Assembly: GCF_025751585.1 (NCBI RefSeq)
Contig: NZ_JAOWKX010000001.1
Location: forward strand, 620,259-684,258
DNA from: Fluctibacter corallii
GTDB taxonomy: Bacteria; Pseudomonadota; Gammaproteobacteria; Enterobacterales; Alteromonadaceae
Reading direction: 5' to 3'
DNA length: 64,000 bases
A program made the translations under genes and the position numbers. Positions 17,913-27,586 of the stretch are shown one piece after another (positions within the stretch are counted from its first letter, which is position 1; the number at the start of each line of letters is the position of its first letter). The notes below the pieces were generated by a model that saw nothing but the letters and a program-made list of their open reading frames with translations, was not told the DNA's origin and made no database searches.

Positions 17913-19010
17913 TCAGGGCAAATGCTCTGTGGCTAAATATTCGTGAGACTGCATTTCTTTTAATCGACTCAAACAACGCTTAAATTCAAAACTAAGCTGC
18001 CCTTCGGTATAAATTTCTTCAAGGGGTGCCTCAGCCGAAATGATTAATTTAACGTTGCGCTCGTAAAATTCATCCACCATTGCAATAAAACGACGAGCAA
18101 TGTCATCTGTCGTTTGTCCCATTTGCTCAACATTGGCAAGCAGTACTGAATGGTATAAGCGACTGATTTCCATATAATCTGTTTGGCTTCTAGGACCATC
18201 GCACAGCTCTCGGAATTCAAACATCACCACGCCGTCGGCATTACGTATCGTGTTTATTTTTCGATTTTCAATATCAATCTCTTGATTCAGCGTGCCTTCT
18301 TCTGGTGCCAACTGTTTAAAATACATATGCAGATTTTCAGAGGCGGTTTTATCAAGTGGATAATGGTATATCTCGGCTTGCTTTAGGGTACGTAAGCGAT
18401 AATCAATGCCGCTATCGACATTCACAATGCGCGTGTTTTGTTCAATGAGTTCAATGGCTGGCAAAAAGCGAGCGCGCTGGAGCCCGTTACGATAGAGCTC
18501 TTGAGGCACAATGTTAGATGTCGCCACCAGTACGATCCCCTGAGCAAACAACTCTTGCATTAACGTTCCAAGAATCATCGCATCAGTAATATCTGATACA
18601 AAAAATTCATCAAAACAAATTACCTTCGCTTCTTTAGCAAAGCGCTTGGCAACAATTTTCAAGGGATCTTGCTCACCAGGTAATGCTTTTAGTTCTGCGT
18701 GCACTTTGTGCATGAATCGATGAAAGTGAATACGCAATTTATTGTCAAAGGGCAAACAATCGTAAAATGTATCAACCAGATACGTCTTGCCACGACCAAC
18801 ACCGCCCCAAAAATAAATTCCCTGAATACCAGGGCGTTTCATTCCTTTACCGAATCGTTCGGCTAAGCGCACACGCCATGTAGCTTTTTTCTGGGGTTGC
18901 GTCAGTTCGTCATACAGCCGCTGCAATTCTTTTACTGCACGCTCTTGTGCCTCATCATACTTAAATTCCGGACTTTGCAAGTCTTGCTGGTATTTTTGCC
19001 AGGGAGTCAT
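17913..19010 (-). CDS. zapE: Cell-division ATPase ZapE (AFG1 family)
   Basis: 365 aa from the chosen ATG. The AFG1-type AAA+ domain has Walker A GGVGRGKT (about residues 70-77), the HFHRFMHKVH motif and the Walker B region VICFDEFFVSDITDAMIL. The C-terminal part with ISAEAPLEEIY and SRLKEMQSHEYL matches ZapE. ZapE is an inner-membrane-associated ATPase that destabilises FtsZ polymers during constriction. In-frame GTG and TTG codons lie just upstream. The GTG two codons earlier has AAAGG seven bases before it and is a possible true start. It is divergent from zapG with about 100 bp between. Confidence 0.92.
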   Translation of the reverse strand: MTPWQKYQQDLQSPEFKYDEAQERAVKELQRLYDELTQPQKKATWRVRLAERFGKGMKRPGIQGIYFWGGVGRGKTYLVDTFYDCLPFDNKLRIHFHRFMHKVHAELKALPGEQDPLKIVAKRFAKEAKVICFDEFFVSDITDAMILGTLMQELFAQGIVLVATSNIVPQELYRNGLQRARFLPAIELIEQNTRIVNVDSGIDYRLRTLKQAEIYHYPLDKTASENLHMYFKQLAPEEGTLNQEIDIENRKINTIRNADGVVMFEFRELCDGPRSQTDYMEISRLYHSVLLANVEQMGQTTDDIARRFIAMVDEFYERNVKLIISAEAPLEEIYTEGQLSFEFKRCLSRLKEMQSHEYLATEHLP

Positions 19011-19114
19011 GGCCACATTTTTACCTTTTAACACATCTTGATTCAAAATTATTTGACCGCATAGTTTGCTTAGCGAGTATCATTAAGTAAAGACTTTCTG
19101 AATTTGGAGTAATT

Positions 19115-19552
19115 ATGGACTGGATTGTTGGAATTTTATTATTGCTTGCTGGCGTGATTGTCGGCTTCTTTATCGCGAAATATGTTTACGCAAACCAAAA
19201 CAAAAAAGCGAGTAAAGACACAGCCAACACACTCAAGCAAGTATTAGCACAGCAAGCGGCAAGTCATATTAATCAAAGCCGCATGATTGTAGATACCTTA
19301 AAACTTGAATGTGAAAAGCTTGAAGAAGAAATCAATGGTTACGAAACGCTTTTGCAAAGCGAAACCAAAAATGAAGGTGGCGCGAAGCTAAATTACTTTG
19401 GTGAACACGCGACGACTATCATTGGCAATCAGCAAAAGCGAGAAAAACGCGCTGCTAGTGCCACAGATGTGCAACCACGTGATTTCTCAATGGGTGGTTC
19501 GGGCCTGTTCGACGGCTCAGTAAATGAGCAAGTCGTCGACAAACAAAAATAA
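19115..19552 (+). CDS. zapG: Z-ring associated protein ZapG (YhcB, DUF1043)
   Basis: 145 aa. A single N-terminal membrane helix with small residues (DWIVGILLLLAGVIVGFFIAKYVY) is followed by a cytoplasmic coiled coil (NTLKQVLAQQAASHINQSRMIVDTLKLECEKLEEEINGYE) and a disordered tail. This is the DUF1043 plan. The E. coli homologue YhcB/ZapG links cell division with envelope synthesis. A good ribosome site (GGAG, six bases) precedes the ATG. The neighbourhood, zapE divergent and degQ/degS downstream, is the conserved gammaproteobacterial order. Confidence 0.92.
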   Translation: MDWIVGILLLLAGVIVGFFIAKYVYANQNKKASKDTANTLKQVLAQQAASHINQSRMIVDTLKLECEKLEEEINGYETLLQSETKNEGGAKLNYFGEHATTIIGNQQKREKRAASATDVQPRDFSMGGSGLFDGSVNEQVVDKQK

Positions 19553-19573
19553 TTAGTGAACTTTTTTCTGTAA

Positions 19574-19680
19574 CACTAAGTCTTTGTAAAACAGTCTGTT
19601 GCAAACTGAATATTTTTGTTCAGTTCACAGGTTTAAGACTTAGTGACTTAGCAACTGGCATTCGTTGGCATAGGCCAACG
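19574..19680 (+). promoter_or_regulatory. Structured intergenic segment before degQ
   Basis: It has an 11-bp outer stem (CACTAAGTCTT 19574-19584 with AAGACTTAGTG 19635-19645). Inside is a 7-bp hairpin (AACTGAA / TTCAGTT, 19604-19625). A separate 7-bp GC-rich hairpin follows (CGTTGGC / GCCAACG, 19663-19680). No U-tract follows, so this looks like a folded degQ leader or a zapG mRNA end rather than a standard terminator. Confidence 0.5.
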
Positions 19681-19721
19681 ATATCTGTAACTATGGATTT
19701 AGCATCGGAGAATTTTCTAGA

Positions 19722-21080
19722 ATGAAAAAAAACGCCAATCGAGTTGTCATCGCAGTTTTCATGATGTTCAGCAGCCTAATAGGTGCATCATCGGTCACGG
19801 CAGCATTACCGTTTTTTGGAGAGGATAAGCCGCCTTCACTGGCCCCCATGTTGGAAGAGACCATGCCTGGAGTCGTCAGTATTGCGGTAGAAGGAACACA
19901 AGTTTCTAGGCAGCGAATACCTGAAATGTTTCGTCATTTCTTTGGAGGCCCAAGCGAACAAGTGCAAGAAAGGCCATTCAGAGGGTTAGGGTCTGGTGTT
20001 ATTATCAACGCAGAGCTAGGGTATGTCGTTACCAACAATCATGTGGTCGATAATGCAGATAAAATTATTGTAAAACTGGCCGATGGTCGAGAGTTACAAG
20101 CCAAAAAGCTAGGCGCTGATGAGCAAGTAGATATTGCATTATTAAAAATTGATTCAGACGATTTAACCGCGATACCGCTCGCTAACTCAGATAAACTTCG
20201 TGTAGGAGATTTCGTCGTTGCAATTGGTAATCCATTTGGTTTAGGCCAAACGGTGACCTCTGGAATTATTAGTGCCTTAGGACGCTCAGGTCTTAACATT
20301 GGTGGCCTTGAAGATTTCATTCAAACTGACGCGGCTATTAACCGAGGCAACTCTGGCGGTGCACTGGTGAGCTTGGATGGTAAGTTAGTTGGAATCAACA
20401 CCGCAATTTTTGGCCCTAATGGTGGAAACGTGGGCATTGGTTTCGCTATTCCAAGCAATATGATGAAGAGTCTGGTTGATCAAATTGCTGAATTCGGTGA
20501 AGTCAGACGTGGACTTCTCGGCATTTTAGGCCAAGATGTTGACGCAGGTTTGTCTGAAGCAATGGAGCTTAGTGTGAGTAAAGGGGCATTCGTAAGCGAA
20601 GTCCAACCTGACTCTGCAGCTGAGAAAGGCGGATTGCAACCAGGCGACATCATTACCTCCGTTAACGGTAATAGTTTAAATGGTTTCTTTGAGCTTCGAG
20701 CCAAAATCGCGACATTAGGCGCCGGATCAGAGGTGAAACTGGATGTATTACGTAAAGGTAAGCGTGAAACAATTACCGTCGTATTAGATGATGCTAAACA
20801 AAGCGTCGTTGAGGCCAAAGAAATGCATCCTGCACTGGAAGGTGCAACCCTTGCTAATGGCCAGACAAAGCGAGGCGATGCAGGTGTAGAAATTACCGAA
20901 TTGGTAAACCGATCTCCAGCTGCACGCATTGGTCTTGAAGAGGGCGATGTGATTGTTGGCGTAAACAGACAACGTGTTAATTCAGTTTCTGAGCTGCGCA
21001 ACATTCTTGATGAAGCAAAAGGCGTAATCGCCTTCGACATTCAACGCGGTAATTCTACCCGTTACATTGTTATCCGCTAA
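19722..21080 (+). CDS. degQ: Periplasmic serine endoprotease DegQ/DegP (Do family)
   Basis: 452 aa with a signal peptide (VIAVFMMFSSLIGASSVTAA). The trypsin-like domain shows the catalytic triad in NNHVVDNAD (His), DIALLKI (Asp) and RGNSGGAL (Ser), and two PDZ domains follow (about residues 265-355 and 370-450, with GFFELRAKI and RVNSVSELRNIL). Length and the short LA loop (RQRIPEMFRHFFGG...) fit DegQ rather than DegP. It degrades and refolds damaged envelope proteins. GGAG lies 11 bases before ATG, rather far. A weak TGAACTT at 19557 recalls a sigma-E -35, but the -10 is poor. Confidence 0.93.
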   Translation: MKKNANRVVIAVFMMFSSLIGASSVTAALPFFGEDKPPSLAPMLEETMPGVVSIAVEGTQVSRQRIPEMFRHFFGGPSEQVQERPFRGLGSGVIINAELGYVVTNNHVVDNADKIIVKLADGRELQAKKLGADEQVDIALLKIDSDDLTAIPLANSDKLRVGDFVVAIGNPFGLGQTVTSGIISALGRSGLNIGGLEDFIQTDAAINRGNSGGALVSLDGKLVGINTAIFGPNGGNVGIGFAIPSNMMKSLVDQIAEFGEVRRGLLGILGQDVDAGLSEAMELSVSKGAFVSEVQPDSAAEKGGLQPGDIITSVNGNSLNGFFELRAKIATLGAGSEVKLDVLRKGKRETITVVLDDAKQSVVEAKEMHPALEGATLANGQTKRGDAGVEITELVNRSPAARIGLEEGDVIVGVNRQRVNSVSELRNILDEAKGVIAFDIQRGNSTRYIVIR

Positions 21081-21096
21081 TTACATTCTTTATTTT

Positions 21097-21130
21097 TCAA
21101 CCCAGCATCTGTCGTCAGAAGCTGGGTTGA
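21097..21130 (+). terminator. Stem-loop after degQ
   Basis: A 10-bp perfect stem (TCAACCCAGC / GCTGGGTTGA) with an inner TCTG/CAGA pair, 17 bp after the stop codon. The downstream tail is not U-rich. Confidence 0.6.
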
Positions 21131-21263
21131 CTTCTGTGTCTCAACAAGCCAGCACTGCCACCTTTCACGCCAGCAATCAATTTGACATTTAACAGCTAAT
21201 CTCAATGGCTGAAATCAAGTTATCAAATTCACCTTAAAATCAAGCATATATCACGATTGTTAC

Positions 21264-21272
21264 TGTTATAAT
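21264..21272 (+). promoter_or_regulatory. Extended -10 promoter for degS
   Basis: TGTTATAAT is a TGn-extended perfect -10 box, 38 bp before the degS ATG. No good -35 is needed for this class. A short GTGATA/TATCAC hairpin follows in the leader. Confidence 0.5.
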
Positions 21273-21310
21273 TCAGGGTTCAGTGATATGCTTTCTATCA
21301 CGTACACTCA

Positions 21311-22399
21311 ATGCTTTTTAATCACGTGAAACTTCCCAGCTGGATAACCTTCATTCTTCGCTCTGCACTGTTAGGCGTGATTATTTCCGTATTAATGCTA
21401 CTTCTTGTGCCAGAGCTTCGCCGTGGAAGTGGTATTACACTGGATTGGTTCGCTTACGAAAGTAGCGCGCCAGAAAAACTGAGTTATTACAACGCAGTGA
21501 GTCATGCGGCTCCTGCGGTGGTAAACATTTACAGTAACAGTATTGATGTGCAAAGTAGTTTGTTTACCCAACGCTCTGTAGAACGGACGCGCACTAGTTT
21601 GGGGTCCGGTGTGATCATGACTGAAAATGGTCATATTCTTACTTGTCTGCACGTTATTCAAAATGCAGAAACCATCTTTGTTGGACTACCAGACGGACAA
21701 TTAGCCGCCGCGGATTTGGTTGGACAAGATATTCATACTGATTTGGCCGTTCTAAAAATCGACGTAGAAAACCTTCACGTGATTCCACAGCTAGACGACC
21801 CAGATACGCGAGTGGGCGATGTTGTTCTAGCCATAGGTAATCCTCTCAATCTAGGACAAACTATCACACAAGGTATTGTGAGCCGTATTGGCAGAAATAT
21901 TTCATCGCATTTTATCGATTTTATTCAGACCGATGCAGTGTTAAATGAGGGGAATTCTGGCGGTGCATTAGTAGACAGCAATGGGTACTTAATTGGTATC
22001 AACAATGCCAACTTTAAAACAGTCGATAACCGCCGCCGATTAAGAGATGTCGACGGTGTATTTTTCGCAGTTCCGTATAAACTCGCTCGGCGCGTAATGG
22101 ATGAAATTATTGCAACAGGGCGTGCAACCCATGGAGTATTAGGGTTCTCTGCAACGTCGATGCCCAACACCATAGGCATTGTTATCAATACCGTATTTCC
22201 AGGCGGACCGTCCGAACAAGCAGGTCTGCAACCAGACGACGTTATTATGGCAATAGACGGCGTGGCAGTAAAAAACGTTTACGAGACACTGGATAAAGTA
22301 GCCAGTAGCACGCCAGGTACAATACTTACTTTAGAGGTAAGAAGAAACGGTGAAACCCTTAATCTACCGGTGACTGTAGCTGAATTAGGCCAGCAATAG
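21311..22399 (+). CDS. degS: Membrane-anchored site-1 protease DegS
   Basis: 362 aa. A single N-terminal membrane anchor (residues about 14-33) is followed by a trypsin-like domain with LTCLHVIQNAE (His), DLAVLKI (Asp) and NEGNSGGAL (Ser), and one PDZ domain (about residues 260-355). DegS senses misfolded outer-membrane protein C-termini and cuts the anti-sigma factor RseA, starting the sigma-E response. One PDZ and an anchor distinguish it from its neighbour DegQ. It is convergent with murA across a bidirectional terminator. Confidence 0.95.
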   Translation: MLFNHVKLPSWITFILRSALLGVIISVLMLLLVPELRRGSGITLDWFAYESSAPEKLSYYNAVSHAAPAVVNIYSNSIDVQSSLFTQRSVERTRTSLGSGVIMTENGHILTCLHVIQNAETIFVGLPDGQLAAADLVGQDIHTDLAVLKIDVENLHVIPQLDDPDTRVGDVVLAIGNPLNLGQTITQGIVSRIGRNISSHFIDFIQTDAVLNEGNSGGALVDSNGYLIGINNANFKTVDNRRRLRDVDGVFFAVPYKLARRVMDEIIATGRATHGVLGFSATSMPNTIGIVINTVFPGGPSEQAGLQPDDVIMAIDGVAVKNVYETLDKVASSTPGTILTLEVRRNGETLNLPVTVAELGQQ

Positions 22400-22437
22400 T
22401 ACATTGATTAGCAGCGTAGACAGCAGCTAGAAACATT

Positions 22438-22470
22438 AAAAAATAGGGAGCAAGTGCTCCCTATTTTATT
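22438..22470. terminator. Bidirectional terminator between degS and murA
   Basis: A 12-bp stem (AAATAGGGAGCA / TGCTCCCTATTT) with a very tight loop, an A-run before it and a T-rich tail after it, so it can stop transcription from both convergent genes. Confidence 0.88.
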
Positions 22471-22499
22471 ATCAACTTATTAGCTAATTCAGTATATAT

Positions 22500-23771
<1,272 letters not shown>

Positions 23772-24032
23772 TTACTGCTGTGGCATATTGAACATTTTCT
23801 CGCGTGACCATTGCTCAACTGAAAATGTTTTAATTGAAATTGCATGCATCGATCCGTCTGCAATTTTGTCTTTCAAAGGTGCATAAATAAACTGTTGCTT
23901 CTTCACTCTCGACATATCACCAAATTTATCGCTAACAGCAATAATTTGAAAATGAGAGCCATCACCTGTCACGTAGACTTCATCTAGGCCTAGTTCATCT
24001 TTCAACAAAGATGCAATCTGGTCGTTATCCAT
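23772..24032 (-). CDS. ibaG: BolA-family protein IbaG
   Basis: 86 aa with the BolA fold: DQIASLLKDELGLDEVYVTGDGSHFQIIAVSDKF, then KKQQFIYAPLKDKIADGSMHAISIKTF. The position directly upstream of murA and downstream of mlaB is that of IbaG (YrbA) in E. coli. BolA proteins pair with monothiol glutaredoxins to handle Fe-S clusters, and IbaG has been linked to acid stress. The conserved His residues in GSHFQI and MHAISIK are present. Confidence 0.93.
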   Translation of the reverse strand: MDNDQIASLLKDELGLDEVYVTGDGSHFQIIAVSDKFGDMSRVKKQQFIYAPLKDKIADGSMHAISIKTFSVEQWSREKMFNMPQQ

Positions 24033-24065
24033 TGGGTTTACCTTGTAGGTTAAATTTAGAAAAGA

Positions 24066-24377
24066 CTATTCTAACGGTAAAAGCGATGTCGCATCGCTTA
24101 TATCAGCGAGTTTACGCAAACTATCTGGTACGTTTTTGAATGACAAGGAAATCTGCTCGGCATCTGCAAACCCTGTTAATTCAATCATTGTTGCCAGTGT
24201 AGCAGAATCTACCTTTACCACCTCAGTCATATCAATAACAAGCGCGTTGTTCGACTTTACGGCCTGCAAAACATGCTTTTTACGCTCTGACCAATCACGC
24301 GTGACAGTGGTGCGGTTAAAGGCACCACGTAGTTCAATTATACCGTCTTGATCTCGAATTACTTGAAGAGACGACAA
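24066..24377 (-). CDS. mlaB: Phospholipid transport protein MlaB (STAS domain)
   Basis: 103 aa with a STAS-domain pattern: GIIELRGAFNRTTV, NNALVIDMTEVVKVDSATLATMIEL and a C-terminal LRKLADIS. MlaB binds the cytoplasmic ATPase MlaF and stabilises the MlaFEDB importer. The start is TTG placed directly after the mlaC stop codon. GAGGA seven bases upstream supports it, and no ATG fits. The serine in KVDSATLA is the usual STAS site. Confidence 0.88.
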   Translation of the reverse strand: MSSLQVIRDQDGIIELRGAFNRTTVTRDWSERKKHVLQAVKSNNALVIDMTEVVKVDSATLATMIELTGFADAEQISLSFKNVPDSLRKLADISDATSLLPLE

Positions 24378-25040
24378 TTACGCTTCCTCATCACGCTTTT
24401 TGATTTCTATAGGTTGCTGAACTTTTTCACGCATAAGCGCGATCACCTTATCAACACCTTCTTGACGCAAAATGGATTCAAATTCTTTTTGCTTACTAGA
24501 CAGCACGCTGATACCTTCAGCGACCATGTCGTATGCTTTCCATTCATTCGTTTTTGTATTTTTACGCACTTTGAAAGCAAGCTTAATATCTGGACGTCCA
24601 GGTTCTTTAACGATAGCTCTAACCGTTACATTGTTGTCACCTTCAACATCACTGACAGGCTCAAACTGTACAGTTTGATTGTCATAGTAACCAAGTGCAA
24701 CCGCATACGTAGTAATGAGATATTCGCGAAATACTTGAATGTACTCCACCAATTTATCTTTAGGTACTTTTTTGAAGTATTTGCCTAAAACCTTATACGC
24801 AGAAAACTTATAATCTACGTACGGAAGCAGTTCTTCTTCCATTATTTGCTTCAGTAAATCAGGGTTTTGCTTGATCTCAGGCTGTTCGTTTTTAATTCTA
24901 TCGAAGGTCACTTGTGCAACTTCATGAATCATTTCATACGGATTCTCGTATTCCTTCTGCTCAGCCATTGATGGCATTGACACCGCAGACACTAAAACTA
25001 GCACTACAGTTGAAACCCAAGCTTTAATATTCGTGTACAT
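24378..25040 (-). CDS. mlaC: Periplasmic phospholipid carrier MlaC
   Basis: 220 aa with a signal peptide (VVLVLVSAVSMPSMA). The mature protein has the MlaC family motifs EELLPYVDYKFSAYKVLGKYFKKV and QVFREYLITTYAVALGYY, and a C-terminal AYDMVAEGISVLSSKQKEFESIL. MlaC shuttles phospholipids between the outer-membrane MlaA complex and the inner-membrane MlaFEDB complex. MlaA is not in this window. It is coupled to mlaB with no spacing. Confidence 0.95.
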   Translation of the reverse strand: MYTNIKAWVSTVVLVLVSAVSMPSMAEQKEYENPYEMIHEVAQVTFDRIKNEQPEIKQNPDLLKQIMEEELLPYVDYKFSAYKVLGKYFKKVPKDKLVEYIQVFREYLITTYAVALGYYDNQTVQFEPVSDVEGDNNVTVRAIVKEPGRPDIKLAFKVRKNTKTNEWKAYDMVAEGISVLSSKQKEFESILRQEGVDKVIALMREKVQQPIEIKKRDEEA

Positions 25041-25052
25041 GGAAACCCCTAA

Positions 25053-25520
25053 TTAATCGTTATCGCGGCTAAAGAGGAACTGACCAATTAGATCCTCTAA
25101 TACTAACGCAGACTTCGTGTCTTCAATATAATCGCCTTCTTTGAGCATTTCTATCCCATCAAAGGTGAACCCAGGCTGAAATCCGATGTATTGCTCACCC
25201 AATAGGCCGGATGTCAAAATAGAAACTGAACTCGTTTCAGGAAACTCGTTGTATTCTTTGAAAATAGCTAGCTCAACAACTGGTGTATAGTCATCTGGAT
25301 CAAGAAATATCTTTTCAACTCTGCCGATGGTTACGCCCCCTACTTTGACGGCAGAACGCGGTTTAAGCCCACCAATGTTGTCGAACTTAGCAAGAAGCTG
25401 ATAGGTGTCTCCATTTCCACTCATGCCCTGATTGGCGACTTTCATTGCTAACATCATGGTGGCAGCAAATGCAATCACCACAAATAGGCCGACCATTAAT
25501 TCAATCTTACGAGATGCCAT
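25053..25520 (-). CDS. mlaD: MCE-domain protein MlaD
   Basis: 155 aa. An N-terminal membrane helix (LMVGLFVVIAFAATMMLAMKVA) is followed by a single MCE domain with YQLLAKFDNIGGLKPRSAVKVGGVTIGRV and the SSVSILTSGLLGEQYIGFQPG segment. MlaD forms the hexameric lipid ring on the periplasmic side of the MlaFEDB complex. E. coli MlaD is 183 aa; the shorter C-terminus here is within family range. Confidence 0.95.
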   Translation of the reverse strand: MASRKIELMVGLFVVIAFAATMMLAMKVANQGMSGNGDTYQLLAKFDNIGGLKPRSAVKVGGVTIGRVEKIFLDPDDYTPVVELAIFKEYNEFPETSSVSILTSGLLGEQYIGFQPGFTFDGIEMLKEGDYIEDTKSALVLEDLIGQFLFSRDND

Positions 25521-25534
25521 TTCTCATTTTCCCT

Positions 25535-26314
25535 CTAAATACCAAACATCAGCGCGGTAAGAACGAAGTCTAATCCAAGCACTGCTAATGAAGAATACAC
25601 AACGGTTTCGGTCGTTGCTTTGCTGATCCCTTCAGACGTTGGGACAGCATCGTAACCTTTAAACACACTTATCCAGGTCACCACGAATGCAAAGACAATG
25701 CTTTTAATCACGCCATTAACGACATCCTCTTCCCACTCAACGGTTGCTTGCATAATTGACCAATAACTTCCTGCATCTACGCCAAGCCAATCAACACCGA
25801 CAAGATGACCGCCTATAATGCCCACCGCACTAAAAATAATCGCTAGCATCGGCATTGAAATAAGACCGGCCCAAAGGCGTGGTGCGATGATGCGGCGCAA
25901 TGGATCTACGGCCATCATCTCTAAACTACTAAGCTGTTCCGTAGCTTTCATCAGACCAATTTCTGCGGTCAATGCTGAACCTGCTCGCCCTGCAAATAAC
26001 AGGGCGGTCACCACAGGTCCTAACTCTCTTAGCAAAGAAAGTGCAACCATTGGCCCAAGGCTTCCCTCTGCGCCATAATCCACTAAAATAGTGTACCCTT
26101 GCAGCGCCATAACCATGCCAATAAATAAGCCAGAGACGACAATAATCGACAATGACTTCACCCCAACTACATGCATTTGTTTGATAACTAAAGGGAAATG
26201 CTTAATAGGTTGAGGTTTGGCTACGACTGCTCCCCACAAAATTTGTGTTGCTCGTCCGATAGCACGTAATTTATTTAACGTGCCAGCTCCAACATCCGCT
26301 AACCAGCTAACCAA
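25535..26314 (-). CDS. mlaE: Phospholipid ABC permease MlaE
   Basis: 259 aa with five or six membrane helices. Family motifs: [53 protein letters not shown] (the coupling region) and [20 protein letters not shown]. The start is TTG within the end of mlaF (8-bp overlap), supported by GGAG seven bases upstream, so the two are translationally coupled. Confidence 0.95.
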   Translation of the reverse strand: MVSWLADVGAGTLNKLRAIGRATQILWGAVVAKPQPIKHFPLVIKQMHVVGVKSLSIIVVSGLFIGMVMALQGYTILVDYGAEGSLGPMVALSLLRELGPVVTALLFAGRAGSALTAEIGLMKATEQLSSLEMMAVDPLRRIIAPRLWAGLISMPMLAIIFSAVGIIGGHLVGVDWLGVDAGSYWSIMQATVEWEEDVVNGVIKSIVFAFVVTWISVFKGYDAVPTSEGISKATTETVVYSSLAVLGLDFVLTALMFGI

Positions 26315-27110
26315 CGTGCTTCTCCATAAGATCTTCTTTCAATTCATTTGCCTTAAAATGAAACGGTACTGGACCATCCGCTTTACCTTGCAAAAACTGT
26401 TGCACCAACGCCGACTGGCTTTGCTTGATTTCATCAGCCGTTCCCTCACCAATTATTTTTTGCTCAGCAAGTATGTAAATATAATCGGCTATCGTCAGCA
26501 CTTCGGTGACATCATGGGTGACGACAATACTGGTTAAGTTGAGCGCATCATTTAATTCTTTAATCAGTTTTACCAATACCCCCATTGAGATAGGGTCTTG
26601 CCCTGCAAAGGGTTCATCGTACATGATTAACTCAGGATCTAACGCAATAGACCTAGCCAATGCAGCTCTTCTCGCCATCCCTCCGGATAGCTCTGCTGGC
26701 ATCAAATTAGCCGCGCCACGTAATCCAACGGCTTGTAATTTCAATAATACAATCGTACGAATCAAAGATTCAGGCAGGTGCGCATGCTCTCGCAGCGGAA
26801 ATGCCACGTTGTCGAATACTGACATATCGGTAAATAGTGCACCACTTTGAAACAACATACTCATTTCACGGCGTGCAGTAAAAAGTGCTGAGCGTGACAT
26901 GCTAGGAATAGATTGCCCTTTAAAGCGAATATCACCACTGTCAGGTCTGAGTTGGCCACCAATCAATTTCAATAACGTGGTTTTGCCAATACCACTGGGG
27001 CCCATCACCGCGATAATTTTGCCTTTCGGAATGGTGAGAGAAATACCATCGTAGATTTTTCTTTCCCCTCGAGAAAAACTTAAATTATCAATTTCTACCA
27101 AATTATCCAT
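26307..27110 (-). CDS. mlaF: Phospholipid ABC ATPase MlaF
   Basis: 267 aa. Walker [10 protein letters not shown] (about residues 36-44), Q-loop MLFQSGALF, signature [18 protein letters not shown], Walker [14 protein letters not shown] and the switch His in VVTHDV. Drives the MlaFEDB importer. First gene of the leftward cluster mlaF-E-D-C-B-ibaG-murA. A TTGAAA hexamer with TATTAA 18 bp away on the minus strand near 27160-27195 could be its promoter. Confidence 0.96.
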   Translation of the reverse strand: MDNLVEIDNLSFSRGERKIYDGISLTIPKGKIIAVMGPSGIGKTTLLKLIGGQLRPDSGDIRFKGQSIPSMSRSALFTARREMSMLFQSGALFTDMSVFDNVAFPLREHAHLPESLIRTIVLLKLQAVGLRGAANLMPAELSGGMARRAALARSIALDPELIMYDEPFAGQDPISMGVLVKLIKELNDALNLTSIVVTHDVTEVLTIADYIYILAEQKIIGEGTADEIKQSQSALVQQFLQGKADGPVPFHFKANELKEDLMEKHVG

Positions 27111-27586
27111 TAATTATATAAATCCCAAGCTCACATTCAGGTATGCAATGCGGTAAACAGGTGCTTAATATGCGGTTAGTCTACACTTTTTCAAGCAAGT
27201 TCAACAAAATCAAAACGTAACAATATATATAAGGTGGTAACCTATCACATTGAAGCAAATATCGATGGTCGCTCTAAAATCATGATAAATAAACGAGCTT
27301 AACTTACTGTGCTCTACTTCTATCGCAAATTGCTTAGAAAAACGCCTTTTAACCCTTGAAAGTTTCTTCTTTAGATACAAGGTTATAGGAAATGTTTATA
27401 GATTTTGAGACAATCGCTCACGCGTAAACACGTTGCCTGTGCTCTAACACAACTTCGTATGTACGATAAAAGACGTTGCCACTTGCTAAATGGCAAAGAT
27501 CAAGTTGGCTCAATGTTTATACGCCGCGTAATTATACGCACATGTTAGCCTAAAACATAGTCTGGAAAAGTTAAGAAGATTAAACT
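27111..27586. other. Divergent intergenic region between mlaF and the Na/Ca exchanger gene
   Basis: A 476-bp AT-rich gap that must hold promoters for both divergent blocks. I see a plausible leftward pair (TTGAAA, 18 bp, TATTAA near 27160-27195), a weak rightward pair near 27505-27535, a small TTGCCA/TGGCAA hairpin at 27476-27496, and an ACGTTGCC octamer repeated twice. No ORF with a ribosome site is convincing. Confidence 0.45.

Noticed and set aside
19557-19586. Sigma-E promoter for degQ
   Set aside because: TGAACTT resembles the -35, but the region 16-17 bp downstream (TCTTTG) is a poor -10.
20480-21040. 186-codon minus-strand reading frame
   Set aside because: Antisense to degQ, whose catalytic and PDZ motifs are plainly real.
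24348-24788. 146-codon plus-strand reading frame rich in Phe
   Set aside because: Antisense to mlaC; no family features or ribosome site.
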